Shown one piece after another: positions 12,026-24,600 of a DNA stretch of 64,000 bases. Every line of letters starts with the position of its first letter. The first letter of the stretch is position 1. The DNA is from Trachythela sp. YZ-2020 (taxonomy: Eukaryota; Cnidaria; Anthozoa; Malacalcyonacea; Clavulariidae), in contig JADLSH010000393.1 of assembly GCA_016169945.1 (NCBI GenBank), forward strand, positions 8,903,501 through 8,967,500, in the 5' to 3' direction. Made by a program: the position numbers and the translations under genes. Under the pieces are notes generated by a model. The model was given only the letters and a program-made list of their open reading frames with translations, was not told the DNA's origin and did not search any database.

Positions 12026-12233
12026 CCATCCACTATTAGTGCTTCGATATACGCCAATGAAGTTGAAAATAGCACAAATAGTGCAAAACCAGAGCCATGC
12101 GCAACCTCTCCCTTTTCTAAACTTATAGTCTTGTAAAACATTATAATGAACTTTTGGTATATATGTAAAGTAAATCCTTTGATATTTTAACGATTAATGA
12201 AACAAGACTTGATAATAGTGTGCATATATGATT

Positions 12234-13950
12234 GTGAGGTGAGATCCCCGGCTATGATATTGTTAGGCTTGACAGGAATAGAAATGGAGGTGGGGTTGCA
12301 ATGTATATTTGGAAAAACATACCATATATTAATCGACAAGATTTAGCATTTCATGCTCTTGAACTTATTTGTATTGAGGTTAGAAAGCCAAAAAGAAAAC
12401 CTTTGCTAATTGCAACATGGTATATAGACCACCAACCAGCAATTTTTAAAACAAGTTGATGATGAAAATATGGAAATTATCTTAACTGGTGATCTCAACT
12501 GCAACTTCCTAGAGCAGACAAGAAGCCAAGTTACATCCAAATTACTTGACATAATGGATATTTTCCAATTACAACAGCATATAAAAACTCCGACGAGAGT
12601 TACCCCAACAACGTCTACCTTAATTGATGTTATTTTTACCTATATTGGGGACAATAAAACATTAGAAACAGGAGTCGTACCGCTTGGGATCAGTGACCAC
12701 AGTCTTGTATATTTATGGTATATCAACAGTTAAAATCCTTTATGACAATAAACAACATTCTTGTGGAGCATCAGTCTGGCTTCCGTTCTCAACATTCTAC
12801 GGAAACCACTCTGCTTAGCTCCACAAATGAATGGTTGTACAGTATGGATAAAGGCCTGTTTACCGGAGTCCTATTCCTGGATCTCAAAAAGGCGTTTGAC
12901 ACTGTTGATCATGTAATGCTATTAGCTAAACTAGAAAAATATGGCATTCAAGGGAATAGCCTTGAATGGTTTAAGTCTTATCTCAAGGATAGAAAGCAGA
13001 TTTGTTCGGTCAATGGTAAGATGTCGTCTGCAAAATATATCAAATATGGGGTACCACAGGGTTCTAATCTTGGCCCCATTCTTTCTCTTTTATACATAAA
13101 TGACCTTCCAAATAGCTTAAAAACGTCAAAACCTACACTATTTGCCGACGACTTACCTGCGAAGCACAAAATTCTAGCGAAATTGAAACCAATCTCAATG
13201 AAGAACTTGGAAATGTTCATCAGTGGCTAACAGCTAATAAACTTACTTTAAATGAAGAGAAAACCGAGTTTATGCTTATTGGCTCGAGATCTCGTCTTGC
13301 CTCAGTCGATAATAGTCCAGTATTGACACTAGGAGACAGACATATCAAACGTGTCTATTATAAAAGTCACTTGGCATGATCCTTGACGAGCAGTTAAAGT
13401 GGGACAAACACAACGATGCACAATGTAAGAAAATCTCAAAGAATATTGCTCTTTTGAAAAGAGCTAGATCATTTGTTCCTAGGCATACAGGTACAATGCA
13501 TTTGCTTTGCCTCACTTTACTAATTATTGCTCGACAATTTGGAACGATGGATCTTGTACCATAATTAATAAGCTATCAAAACTACAAAGGAGAGCTGCGC
13601 TGTGATAACTACAAGCACATACGATATTCGTTCCACTCAAATTTTGGCAGACCTCAATTGGTGACCAATTGAGGTTGATTTAAAAGAGGGAAGCAATTAT
13701 GACATTTAAAGTTATAACCGGACAAGCGCCGGGTTATCTAACATAATTATTTACTGAGTGTAAAAACGATTACTATTGTCTGAGAAGTAACAACACTAAA
13801 TTTGCACTCCCCAAACCAAGGACTAATTTCCTGAAAAGAAGCTTTTCGTATAGAGCGGCAAAGTCGTGGAACGAATTATCTTGTGATATACAGTAATTGA
13901 CGACTTCCGAGAGCTATCAATTAATACTTTGAAAAGGGCGACTTGAGATA
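12234..13950 (+). pseudogene. LINE ORF2: endonuclease plus reverse transcriptase, broken
   Basis: The AP-endonuclease end is visible at 12470-12710 (ILTGDLNCNFLE, then PLGISDHSLVY with the catalytic Asp-His). RT follows at 12720-13200: HQSGFRSQHST, LFLDLKKAFDTVDH, YGVPQGSNLGPILS and FADD at about 13142. Frameshifts follow the FADD motif, and the thumb is recognisable at 13376-13560. The N-terminal RT segment and linker are deleted at 12715. Inactive. Confidence 0.8.
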
Positions 13951-14295
13951 ACCGAATGATTGTATATAGTTGTTTAATTTGTCCATCTGTTACTTTGTTG
14001 TTTCCTTTGTAATATAGTATATTGTTAAAATAATTTGGGATATTTGTTTTGCATATGCACGGCCCTTGAAAATCAGTATTGTATATAGTTTAAATGTTAA
14101 CACTGAATAGGCTACCGTGTAAAAATAATTTTTAATAAATAAATAAATCAGTTTAGTGCGGAAATGACCTAAAAAGCTATGACAGCTTTGTGCTGTTACG
14201 AAATCATATACTTTATTTTTGACTCAACTCATTTATCTGTCAAATAACTGTCAGTGATTCGGTGTAATCTTCATCCGCACGCATGCCCAGTTTCA

Positions 14296-14535
14296 CATGT
14301 AGTGTTCCGCCGCGGGTAGACGTCTGTCACGCAGGCTAGCTTACGTGTAGTGTTCCGCCCACTGGTTACGCCGCGGGTAGACGTCTGTCACGCAGGCTAG
14401 CTTACGTGTAGTGTTCCGCCCACTGGTTACCACGCGGGTAGACGTCTGTCACGCAGGCTAGCTTACGTGTAGTGTTCCGCCCACTGGTTACGCCGCGGGT
14501 AGACGTCTGTCACGCAGGCTAGCTTACGTGCTAAT
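14296..14535. repeat. 61-bp tandem repeat, about 3.7 copies
   Basis: Units containing cgcgggtagacgtctgtcac, gcaggctagcttacgtg and tagtgttccgcccactgg start at 14311, 14372, 14433 and 14494. Copies are almost identical, so the array is young. GC-rich compared with its surroundings. Confidence 0.92.
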
Positions 14536-14639
14536 GTGTTAGAAATTTGAATTTCTAACAGTAACAGTTTTTTTCTAAGACGTTGGTTCACACCTTACAG
14601 ATCAAGAGGTTAAAAACATCCGCGTAATGCCAGTGTAGG

Positions 14640-14855
14640 TAGCGTCTATACACGATATACTGCGCCAGCTGCGGGTCTTTAGGTTCATACTACCTGAAAA
14701 ACTCAACAAGAACGTCGACGTTTCGAGTGAAGTCCCTTCGTCTGCAAGATTTGACTAACTTCCAGACGAAGGGCCTTTGCTCGAGATGTCGAAGACAAGT
14801 TCTTGTTAAAATTTTCCAGGTAGTTTTGTCCTAATGACCCGCAGCAACCGGGTTA
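14640..14855. mobile_element. Foldback element made of two hammerhead-like ends
   Basis: Inverted arms: the left carries gcgtctatacacgatata, tgcgggtcttt, aacaagaacgtcgacg; the right carries cgaagacaagttcttgtt and tgacccgcagc. Each arm contains a decayed hammerhead core. The plus-strand one (14759-14794) reads cttc, cagacga, a hairpin, gaga, tgtc, gaag. Two core bases differ from consensus, so it is probably inactive. The minus-strand one lies at about 14712-14747. Confidence 0.6.
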
Positions 14856-15056
14856 AAAACATGGTGTTCGATAGAACCACCGTCTTATTAATGAAGTCTA
14901 TCGACGTCTGGCAGTATATTGTCGAACCCAGCAAAAGTTCGTTGTTTATGTTTGGAAAGCTTTGAGGTAATTCGATGTAGCGTAAGCCACGATTATTATC
15001 AGTGCAAATAATCTATTATTTGCAGTCCGGGCTTACTGTCTTCCACAAAACAAAGG

Positions 15057-15192
15057 TAGTGGCGTAGGAAGCTCATTCATTTGGAGGGGGCGACCAAAAG
15101 GTAGTCGATGTGAAAGCTATTGAGCCTCCCCTTGTTTAACATTGGGGGGAGCGCTTGTGGCACCCCGGTCCCCATCTTCCTACGCCCCGCTA
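15057..15192. mobile_element. Short MITE
   Basis: Imperfect inverted ends around ggcgtaggaag and cttcctacgcc, with a C/G-rich middle. No target duplication I can define. It lies just upstream of the ETS exon. Confidence 0.4.
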
Positions 15193-15258
15193 TACAAGGA
15201 ACTAAATATGCTGTTCCTTATAACCAACAAAACTGAAAATGCATGATTTATTATGCAG

Positions 15259-15557
15259 GAAATCGAGATACTAGCCTCTGGAAATTCATGTACCGTCTCC
15301 TAGAAGCACCTTACCATCATAATTACCACCTTATTCGTTGGGTGGACAAAGCAGATTACATCTTTCGTGTCATTGACACGGCGGGCTTGGCATTGCGCTG
15401 GGGGATGGAGAAGAAGAATAGAAATATGAATTATGATAAAATGAGTCGAGCATTGAGACAATATAAACATGGTGAAGTCCAGAAAGTCCCTGAAACGAAG
15501 CTTACATTCAAGTTTGGTGATGTTGTCGTGAAGGACATTTGGAACGGAAACATTTAA
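15259..15557 (+). CDS. ETS-domain transcription factor, last coding exon
   Basis: Ninety-eight codons after a good acceptor (ttattatgcag at 15258), phase 1, to TAA at 15555. It holds nearly a whole ETS DNA-binding domain. LWKFMYRLLEAP is helix 1, HLIRWVDK and IFRVIDTAGLALRWG are the winged core, KKNRNMNYDKMSRALRQYKH is the recognition helix and LTFKFG is the final strand. The closest style is the ESE/ELF or SPDEF group, but I cannot assign a subfamily. The recognition helix ends RALRQYKHG where the family has RALRYYYDKG: the aromatic run is broken and the segment is one residue shorter. Upstream exons are not securely identified. A 30-nt candidate after ttatttgcag at 15025 is phase-compatible but too short to trust. 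Confidence 0.85.
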
Positions 15558-15631
15558 GATAATTTTTGTGCTTAATTTGGTAATTAAGTAATTTGGTAAT
15601 TTTGTAATTAATTAAAGATGATTACGTGATT

Positions 15632-15637
15632 AATAAA
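15632..15637 (+). terminator. Polyadenylation signal of the ETS gene
   Basis: aataaa, overlapping further copies, about 75 bp after the stop codon, in an AT-rich 3' UTR. Position and motif fit a poly(A) signal. Confidence 0.6.
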
Positions 15638-15659
15638 TAAATAAATGATATTTTATAAA

Positions 15660-16620
15660 ATATTTGTCTTTCTTTCTTGTTAATAACTATATATGACTAC
15701 TTCGCGGTTTCAGTAAGCACCATGAGGCAGCGGATGGTGTTCAGAAGTGTTGAGACTGACACGAGCATGCACATTAAACTACATCTCTTAACCCGATTAA
15801 TTTGCTAACAAATACAATACTTTATTACTGCATGATATATAATGGAAAGAACTAACATCATTTTCCCATTCTGACAACTGCCGCTTGACCATCATTTGCT
15901 GCATGATACTGATGATAGTGTTGAGTGAAAAACATTTATAAGATATAGGTTATATTTTTTCCTAATACTTGACTATAAACAGTACGCTTTAGAAACAATT
16001 ATCAGGTATTTAAAATTTGAATTTTTCATTGTATCTGAATAACATGCATGCAGTACTCAACATATTTAATTCCTACTTTACTAGTAGTAATGTAGCATAT
16101 ATCATTTTGAAATTTCATTCATACATTTCATTACTTCAGTATTTTATCAAGTTTAGTGTATAATCACATAACACTCGTCCCCAGTTTTTTTGCTCAAATG
16201 GGGCTTGACCAACCTGATTTTAGGTTAATTTTGGAAAACAGTTTCATTTTAATTTTTACGAATTCCTACCAATCTATCTAAATGATTCTAAGTAAGTATA
16301 ACTAGGGATCCAAGGATTGTGCAAAGTTTCAAAGAGCCATAAGTTTTGAGGAAAACGAAAGATTAATATGGAAGCACTGAAGTACTCTGCGGCGAAGACA
16401 TAATTTACACCATAATTTACAAGTAAATGCAAGTAATGTTTCAGGAAAATCTCTCCTTGATCCTACAGATAAAGAATATTTCACAATTCGCCGTGGGAAG
16501 TGTATGCGTATTTATTGCTGACGTAAATAGATGACTCATGCATGGAATTAGCTAGCAGTATTTATGCCAAGATTGTCAAGTTCTCATGACATTTGTTTTT
16601 CGAAGGTCTATTATTACCAT
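15660..16620. other. Intergenic, no gene seen
   Basis: AT-rich, short frames only. No repeat or exon recognised. Confidence 0.5.
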
Positions 16621-16627
16621 TTGCGTT

Positions 16628-17252
16628 CAACCTTGAAGTTTGACGATTTTAACGCGTTTGTTTACTTTTCAAACATGAACGTTTGCTAACAAAACGTACA
16701 CCTCTTGAAATATTAGATTTTGCGATTTTTTGGCGAAGTATGAATATGTTTTTGATCCTTACTTTATGATCCTTATATCTTTCATTCTATCTTGCAAAAA
16801 TAACTTACATTTTGCGAGCGTAACATTCGAAAATATGGAAAATTGCTTAAAACGTGGCAAACACGCGAACAAACATGCTTGTATTTTGCACAAACGTGGA
16901 CATTTCTCACGCCAAACGTGGAACTTTCATTAGCCGAATTCATATTAGGGACGGGAAACTCGTCTGTGAAAACCCGTCTGAATATGAATTTAGGGACGGA
17001 TTTAAGACGAGTTTCCCGTCTAGATGGGATTCCCGTCTAACTTTCCCGTCCGTTTGGACCGGGAAAGTTGGACGGGAAACTCGTCTGACCCCGGATTCAT
17101 ATTAGACTGACGAGTTTCCCCGTCTAAGACGAGTTTCCCGTCTAACCCCTAATATGAATTCGGCTATTGTCAAAAGTGACACGGGGCGTGACCAAACGTT
17201 CACATTTGAAAAGTAAACAAACGCATTAAATCGTCAAGCTTCAAGGTTAATT
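16628..17252. mobile_element. Foldback element (outer of a nested pair)
   Basis: The left arm (accttgaagtttgacgattt, aacgcgtttgtttactttt, then aacgtttg) recurs as reverse complement at 17195-17250 (aaacgttcac, aaaagtaaacaaacgc, atcgtcaagcttcaaggtt). The arms span about 60 bp with scattered mismatches. A second palindromic element (16931-17166) sits inside it. Confidence 0.75.
16931..17166. mobile_element. Palindromic MITE nested in the foldback
   Basis: Ends tagccgaattcatattagg and its inverted copy cctaatatgaattcggcta. The whole 236 bp is built of repeated gacgggaaactcgtct-type modules in both directions, so it can fold almost completely. Possible TA target duplication. Confidence 0.85.
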
Positions 17253-17254
17253 AT

Positions 17255-17925
17255 ACCCATCAATTCAAGGTATACTGTAAAGTTTAAATTAACACGACTA
17301 TTGGGACTGCAGGCTTTGCAGAACGTTTATATGATCCCGTTTTATACCATAGAGGTTATAATATAAATCGGATACTATAGTCTACACTGTTTTGATAGAT
17401 TACAGATCGAATACATGCAGTATACTATATATATATATATATCCAGCCATCGACTTGCACAAGTTTATTGACATTGGCATTGCCCCTATAGTTCATAAGG
17501 CTATAGTTGTATTTGAAATAATATAGCCTTTAAACTGCTACCACATTTACCTTCCTCGCATTTGAGATACAGTCTTGTCATAATCATAAGAGATATTTTG
17601 TCATAATCATAATTCTCGAAAGCAAATCTCAAATAATAATGCTCGGGAAGCGAAAATAAGTGAATTTCTACAATCCTTCCCGTTGATTATCCAGTACTGA
17701 AGGCAAGTTGGTAAGTCAGTTATAATGACTGATTTCTCTCCGGTTCATCGACATACTTATAGTTATACTATATATTGATAATTTGATATAATGATAATGT
17801 TCTTGTCGCTAGACTCGCTTACACGGCACGCGTACGAATCTCGCAGTCACCTCGCGGCCACGCACTTGATAGCGCACGTGCATTTGTGATTGCACAAAAA
17901 ATCGCGTGTTCCGGGGGAAAGTCGC
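17255..17925. other. Intergenic, no gene seen
   Basis: Contains a (ta)n run at 17427-17444 and an otherwise featureless stretch downstream of the chitin synthase 3' end. Confidence 0.5.
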
Positions 17926-17928
17926 CAA

Positions 17929-17934
17929 TTTATT
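17929..17934 (-). terminator. Candidate chitin synthase poly(A) signal
   Basis: tttatt on the plus strand (aataaa on the gene strand), about 270 bp after the stop codon at 18206. Best match in the expected place; not proven. Confidence 0.4.
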
Positions 17935-18205
17935 GTCAATTCAACGTCTTCAGCAAATGTTTCAAGTTCAATATAAAGACTCTAATTCAGCATAGTTTGT
18001 GTAAAGTCGCCATAAGATCAAAATAATATTTAAAGAAAAATGTGAAGCCCTGTCTTGAAGCACTAAATCACTAAATGTTAATGAAATTTAAAAAGAAACA
18101 TAAATTGTATGCACCCCCCGGAAAGTTTACACTATGACTGAAACATATTACTAAAATATTAAAAAAAGATCGTCCAATGGCACAGTCAAGTACAGACGAG
18201 AAGAC

Positions 18206-18615
18206 TTAGGCAGAAGCATTGGTGATATTCTGTCCGCGTTCATAACCAGAGTCTGGTAGCGAAGATAGTTCCCATGGACGACGTTCTTGCGATATCTTTG
18301 GAAGGAAATGTGCTCGGGAAAGTTCGTAAGAGACCGTCATAAGCCGGTGATACAACATTGCAATAAACTGCATGATTAAGATGGCGGTGAACAAGGTCAG
18401 AGACGCAAAACCAAGAGGATTAGCGAGAAGAACTCCAAAATCAACAATAAACCACAATATATTAACAAGTGAGAAGACCAATAACGAGCCATTACCAATA
18501 AAAATAAGTTGTTTACGATGTTCAGTCAACGTGGCTCTCTCATAAGGAAGAAGAAATTCTTGGCACAATGTTTTCCAATATTTACGTTGTTCACTTACAC
18601 CAACGTCCATAATTC
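18206..18615 (-). CDS. Chitin synthase exon 12, C-terminus
   Basis: Acceptor tgtttccag; 136 codons including the stop. GIMDVGVSEQRKYWKTLCQE, then two hydrophobic helices and a polar tail ending ITNASA. Matches the C-terminal membrane pair of animal chitin synthases. Confidence 0.92.
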
Positions 18616-21600
18616 CTGGAAACAAATACATAAAATAATGATTCACTCACACAGCCTAGATCCCAATTTGGATTGAGACTGGACCATAATAAGAAGGCTT
18701 ATTAGACATCTGTGAGACGTATTGTGAGCTCTCGTGAGAGTAGAGCTTACATGTGACTTGTGCATGCACTTTTGACTAAAATCCTTGGAGAGTCTCCATT
18801 TCATATGTTTGCAGGATTTCAACCTTTTTTTCGTTATGTAAACAACTTACTGTCATTGCTTACTGAATAATCTTGAAACATTATATAAATTATAACATTA
18901 TTAAAACATTATTAATTATAACATTATTAAAACATTATTATACAGTCATGCATGTAAATATTTCTCACCAAGAAATTGTGCCAAGAAATTCAGCAGAACA
19001 TTTTTTACGATTATATATATATATATACATGTTCAGTATATTTTTAGTAGCTTTCCATTGTAAGTGTAAAATACATTTCTTCAACTTGAAACGTCAATTA
19101 TAATGTACAATGCCTTTGACTTGGTCGCTTTGTTCTGTTTCCATTGCAACAGTGAAAAAAAACACGAGTAAACGATGATGACGATGATCATTGTTTATCA
19201 TGAATTACTTGAAAAAATTATTGCTTCTATATTAAGTGAACAAAATCTTAAGTTCACTAAAACCTTTTGCTTTTCCAGCCTTTTCTCGTGCCCTTCACCA
19301 TTTCATGTTCCATTAGAATTAATAGCACACGATAAAAAGACATTTCACATTCAACAAAACATTTCTGTTGTTACCCAGTGCTTTTCTTAATCTTACCTTT
19401 TTGTTGTTGAATTAAGTTTTTTATCCTTTTTTCCGTCCTTAGGTAGTACTTATAGGTAGTTCCTCTAGTTTTAGACTTCACGATCCAGCGTTTTGCCCCC
19501 TTGTGAAAGGAATACGCTTTATATACGGAGGGCAATATACGCCTTTGGCATTCCGAACCGCGCAAGCAAACCAATCAGCATGCGAGATTTTTGCCAGGCA
19601 CACACCTGTACTATTAAAGGCGATATTTTGAACAAATTTATCTTCAAGATTCATATTCTAATTGAAAAGAACTTGCAATAAATTTGAAAGATTATATTAA
19701 AATATTTTCTTGTCTTGTTTTAACTCCATCTTAATTTCAGAATGTCGCTTGTATCTGAGTTTGTTTCTTTATCTATTTCCCATGCCCTAAACGTATTCCA
19801 GTATTACGTTATCTATTTCCCATGCCCTAAACGTACTCCAAGGCATTGTACACGCACCATTAATGGAATTAAACAAATAAAACTAACCTTCGTCGTCAGA
19901 TATTTCCATCGTTTCATCTACGATGACGTCATCATCATGTTCTACTCCTACACATTTGTCAGCGGTTTCTATCGCTTCTTCTACATTGACAGCCTAAATA
20001 TGGAGTAAAAAATTAAACAGATGTTTTAATACTTCATGTCCTGTTGGCGGTTTTCAAAAGAAAGTTTGAACATTGTGTGAGGCATGTACTCTACTTGCTT
20101 GCTAGTCACGCCATATTTTACCGTCGTCCTACAGCGAAGGTGTCGCTGCAGTATATGTTGTTCTAGGGAATTTTTTCAATGCCAATTTGCATGCCCCGTA
20201 TAACGATAAAAATATTTGACGTGCACCAATGCAAAATTTAACGGTAACTATTACCGTTTTACCGTTCCAAACTGGAGAACGAACTACGAAAGTTAACGTC
20301 TTCTTAAAGAAGATGGCAAAATGGTTGGCTTGCATGGGCATTCACTCTTTTAATGCGTACTTATGCTAAAAATGTACTTTAATGTAGCAGTAAATGTAGA
20401 ATACTACATGCATGCATTGCAAAATTATTGAACCCAGAAATCGAATGTTTCCAAGCATCAACATGAACTCAGGTTATTCGTGTTCTATTTTGTTTACAGT
20501 TTAAACTTAAGTGACCAAATATATCTCTGCATGTGAAGTGACTGTTGGTAAATTAGTTTACAAAAAACGGCTTGATATTTCAGGTGTATGTCATGCTAGT
20601 TGTAATAATAGTGAAATGACTGAAATGAACTCGCAGAATTCAATACCTCGTAATGATCAGTATCAATGGCACTTGAACAACAACCATAACAGCTTCTCGC
20701 ATTTCGTGGCTCTTTCACAGGTCTCTTTCTTCGACACATGTAGTCCAACAGACGATAATACCAATGAATTCGGTTGGGTGTGTTCAACTCTGAAGTCAAT
20801 AAATGGGTGATACGATTAAGTAAAGGTCATTCTATGAGTATGAAAGCGAATAATTTTTTTCTATATGATTATCTCCATATATAATATGGAATATATTATT
20901 CCATATTAACTATGATTATTCGTATGAAAATATTTCACCACTGGTACAATGTTTTATTTGTACATCGCGCTTAAATTGGACATTGCGCTTACAATGTACC
21001 CAAATGCAAGTGTTTTCCTAGTTGAAGACTTCAACAGGTGTCCAATTTCATCCTTGCTTAAACATTTTTCGTTGAAGCAAGTTGTAAAGGAACCTACTAG
21101 GAAGGATGCTATATTGGATTTGATCCTTACAAACATGTCTGATTTTTGCTCTCCCGTCGAGGTAATCGCGCCTGTTGGACTTAGTGATCATAATTCAGTA
21201 CTATGTACTCTCCAAAAAGCTCATGTACGTAACCAATACACTAAAATATCTATCAGACGGGGAAAGGCAAGTGCAAAACAGGCGTTCGGACAATGGCTTA
21301 CTAGAGTCAACTGTGTAAGCATGTATCGTGCTGTATCATGTGAATCAAAACTAAATATGTTCCAAAACGTCGTAACAACTGGACTTGATTGTTTTTTACC
21401 AAAGAGAACTGTTAAAAGACAAAAGGCGTTCCATTAGATTGTAAACTCCGTGATCGTCCATTATATTGTAAACTCCGAAACCAAGTTGTTCGCGAAGGTG
21501 AGAGATTAAGATCAACTTTTCTCATTACCAAACTGGTTGAATTGAAAACAAATAAAACCAACCGGAAATGGTGGGACACTGTAAAACAATTAGCGGTCTA

Positions 21601-24600
21601 TCCTAAAAAGCATATACCCTTAACTTTTGCCTCAGATGGCCAGATCATCAGCGGAAAAGAACTCGCAGAAAAGATAATCTCATGTTCAAAAAGCGCCTGG
21701 GCCTGACGAAATCCCTAACTGGGTTCTAAAGAACTATTCACCAATACTGGCTTTACCAATAGGCAATAGCCTCAATTTTTAATGCATCCATCCAACAAGC
21801 TTAAGCCCCCGCTATATGGAAAAAAGCAGATGTCATCTCGATTCAAAAGACAAAAGTTCTAACTGATATTAATACGGACTTGCGTCCAATTGCGCTCACA
21901 CCCACCTTGGCAAAAATTTGCGAACGATTCGTAGTGGATTGGCTTATTGGATCGATTATAGATAAAATTGACAAACGACAATTTGGTTCGTTAAAGGGAT
22001 CTTCGACAACTCATGCGTTATTGAGTTTCGTTCATCACATACTTAGTGAAACTGATGGTTCAAAAAATGTCATGAGGATCTTTCTACTAGATTTTGCAAA
22101 GGCCTTCGATCATATTGATCACAATGTTTTACTACGTAAACTTTCTTCCATGGACATACCACCAATAATAACAAACTGGATTAGAAACTTCCTTACAGGG
22201 AGAGAACAACGAGTAAGGGTTGGTTCTTGTGTGTCTGATTGGCAAGAAATTAATGGAGGAGTTCCACAAGGCACTGTATTGGGACCGATCCTTTTTCTGG
22301 TCATGATTAACGATCTGCTCGAAGATTGGAAAGACCGTTGGAAATATGTCGACGACAGTACCGCCGCTGAAAGTATTGGACCAAATTGTGTATCTCACCT
22401 TCAAGATTTAGTAGATTATGTCTCTACATGGACAGCTAATAATAATATGATGCTTAATATCTCTAAATGCAAAGAATTGCTAATTGACTTTGCTAAAGAA
22501 AAAAGGACATTTTCATCTTTGACCGTAGATGGTACTCCAATTAACCGCGTTGAATCTGCCTCACAGTCCAAAACAACATGAAATGGAACCTACATGTGGA
22601 CCATATTGTCAAGAAGGCAAGCAAAATACTTTATCTGCTGAGGTTATTAAAACGATCTAGTGCTGATATTAAAACCTTAGTAACGGTGTACATTACCGTC
22701 ATAAGACCTATCCTGGAATATGCTTGTGAGGTATGGCATTCTAACATACAAGACTTCTTGTGCGTCGATATCGAGAGAATTCAAAAACGTGCATTAAGGA
22801 TTATCCTGCCCTCATCAAGCTATCGAGAAGCACTTAGTATTACGGGCATTACCACGTTAAAGGACCGACGGGAAAGTTTATGTAACAAATATTTCCAGAA
22901 AATTAAGCAGAATGACAAATTAGTAGAACTGTTCCCTGAATTAACATCATCAGGTTATGATTTAAGATCAATACGCAAATTTAATAATTATTCGTGTAAA
23001 ACTGATCGCTTTAAAAACTCCTTTTTACCTCAAGTTATTTCAAAAGAGACTAGCAGGATTGCTTAATACGTTCAATGTTTTTTGTGTATTTTTATCGAAC
23101 ATGTAAATATAGAGTATAATATAGTTTTATTGTAAGAACTTTGTAATTTAACCTTCGGGTTACAAATTGAGTTCAATTTTAATAAAATCATTAATAAAAC
23201 AAATATTGACTGTATATACGACATCTTTCCAAAACGTCATTTACTAACTCGGGACGAAGGGCTTTCGCTTGAAAATCCAATTTCAAGCCAGCTTCTTGTA
23301 GAATAATACCTCCTACGTTTGAGCCATAATCTATCATAGTGTTTTTACAACCACTATATTTGGTCTTTCTATTTTAATATCAAAACAAAAAATGTCTGTA
23401 TTTTTTTCCTGTAACCACATTGTTCTAAAAATGAACTACTAAGAATCTGTTGCAATAATAGTTAAGATTGTCCAGTCCAAACCCAAGAGGTTGAAGCCAA
23501 GCGCGAAAATTACGATTCTTTATTCAAAGAGCGAAGCACAATCCGAATTTGCTCCATTGGAGATGGGTTTCTTGGTGCTATTTTGCGACAAACTGAATTT
23601 ATCCTTGTCCCTTTCATCGTGGTTTTTGCACTTGACCTGAACGCTTTGGCTTTGTTATGGACAATCTGAATTGATTTAGCAATATACTATGTCCATCATA
23701 CCTTCATTAGTCTTGGCCATATTGACCACAGTGTAGGTAAGTAGGAAAATATTGAATCCAGGGATACACAACAGATACCATAATGATTGTAAATTACATA
23801 AAAATTCTTTGGGATAAACAAGAGCGGTTCCAACAAACACTCCTGCATATATAATGAGGTAAACCATCGATACACTGATCTCCATATGTTTATCAAGATC
23901 ATGAGGTGGATCATCAGTATCTAAGGTCAGGTAAGGGTTGCGAATTACGTGAACCAATGAGAGCAAAGCGAGGATAAATATGACAATTGCAAGAACATAC
24001 GAGCCAGCTTTAGCAAAGGCACGATGAACATCAGGGAGTGTAAACATACATACAGCGATGTATAGGAGCAACAAGGCCATAAGAGGAATACCAAGGGATG
24101 GAACAACACCATATGATCCTGTGATGTAGTATACTGCTCCTGTTATCATCCAGATCATTACTGAAGGACTAGAGAAAATATCAAAACTGAGAGTGAGGTC
24201 TCCAGATCATTACTGAGGGACTAAACAAAAACTATATTTAGCAAAACTGAGAGTGAGGTGTGTGCGCTGAAGAAAATCAAATTTCTCCAACTTAACACGT
24301 ATAACTACCTTGTACCTTTATGTGTCTTATCTGTCGTTACTGGCAATAGCTTAAACATTGTTAGTTGTACAAGGGTAGTTCATGCTCTTCAATATGATCG
24401 TGTAGTGTTTACCCTTATCAACAACCTACATACCACTACCCACTGGTCCAATGACGCACTAGGTTTGCAAAAGTATTCAACAAAACGTTGCAACAAAAGG
24501 TGACTTGAAATCCATCTGGTAAAACATTTACAAATGAAAGAGAAATTTCACTGAATATTTACCTGATAACCATGAAGAATACGGTCATAATGAGATAAGC

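Larger units (their letters stand above)
9480..14150 (+). mobile_element. LINE (CR1-like, esterase-type ORF1), decayed
   Basis: One plus-strand non-LTR retrotransposon copy. It has an ORF1 with an N-terminal unknown region, a coiled-coil-like stretch (VINELKEEKAEL near 11020) and an SGNH esterase (11531-12025). ORF2 follows, with an endonuclease remnant (about 12234-12710) and RT (12715-13560). The endonuclease-RT junction at 12715 lacks the usual linker, an internal deletion. The 3' end carries (aaat)n near 14135. Many frameshifts and a mariner-type MITE at 10247 break it. The 5' limit is approximate. Confidence 0.75.

Noticed and set aside
19742..20008. 88-codon plus-strand frame
   Set aside because: It overlaps exon 11 on the opposite strand and contains the 30-bp duplication; no domain.
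20511..20810. 99-codon plus-strand frame
   Set aside because: It lies opposite chitin synthase exon 10, which has matching splice sites and phases on the other strand.
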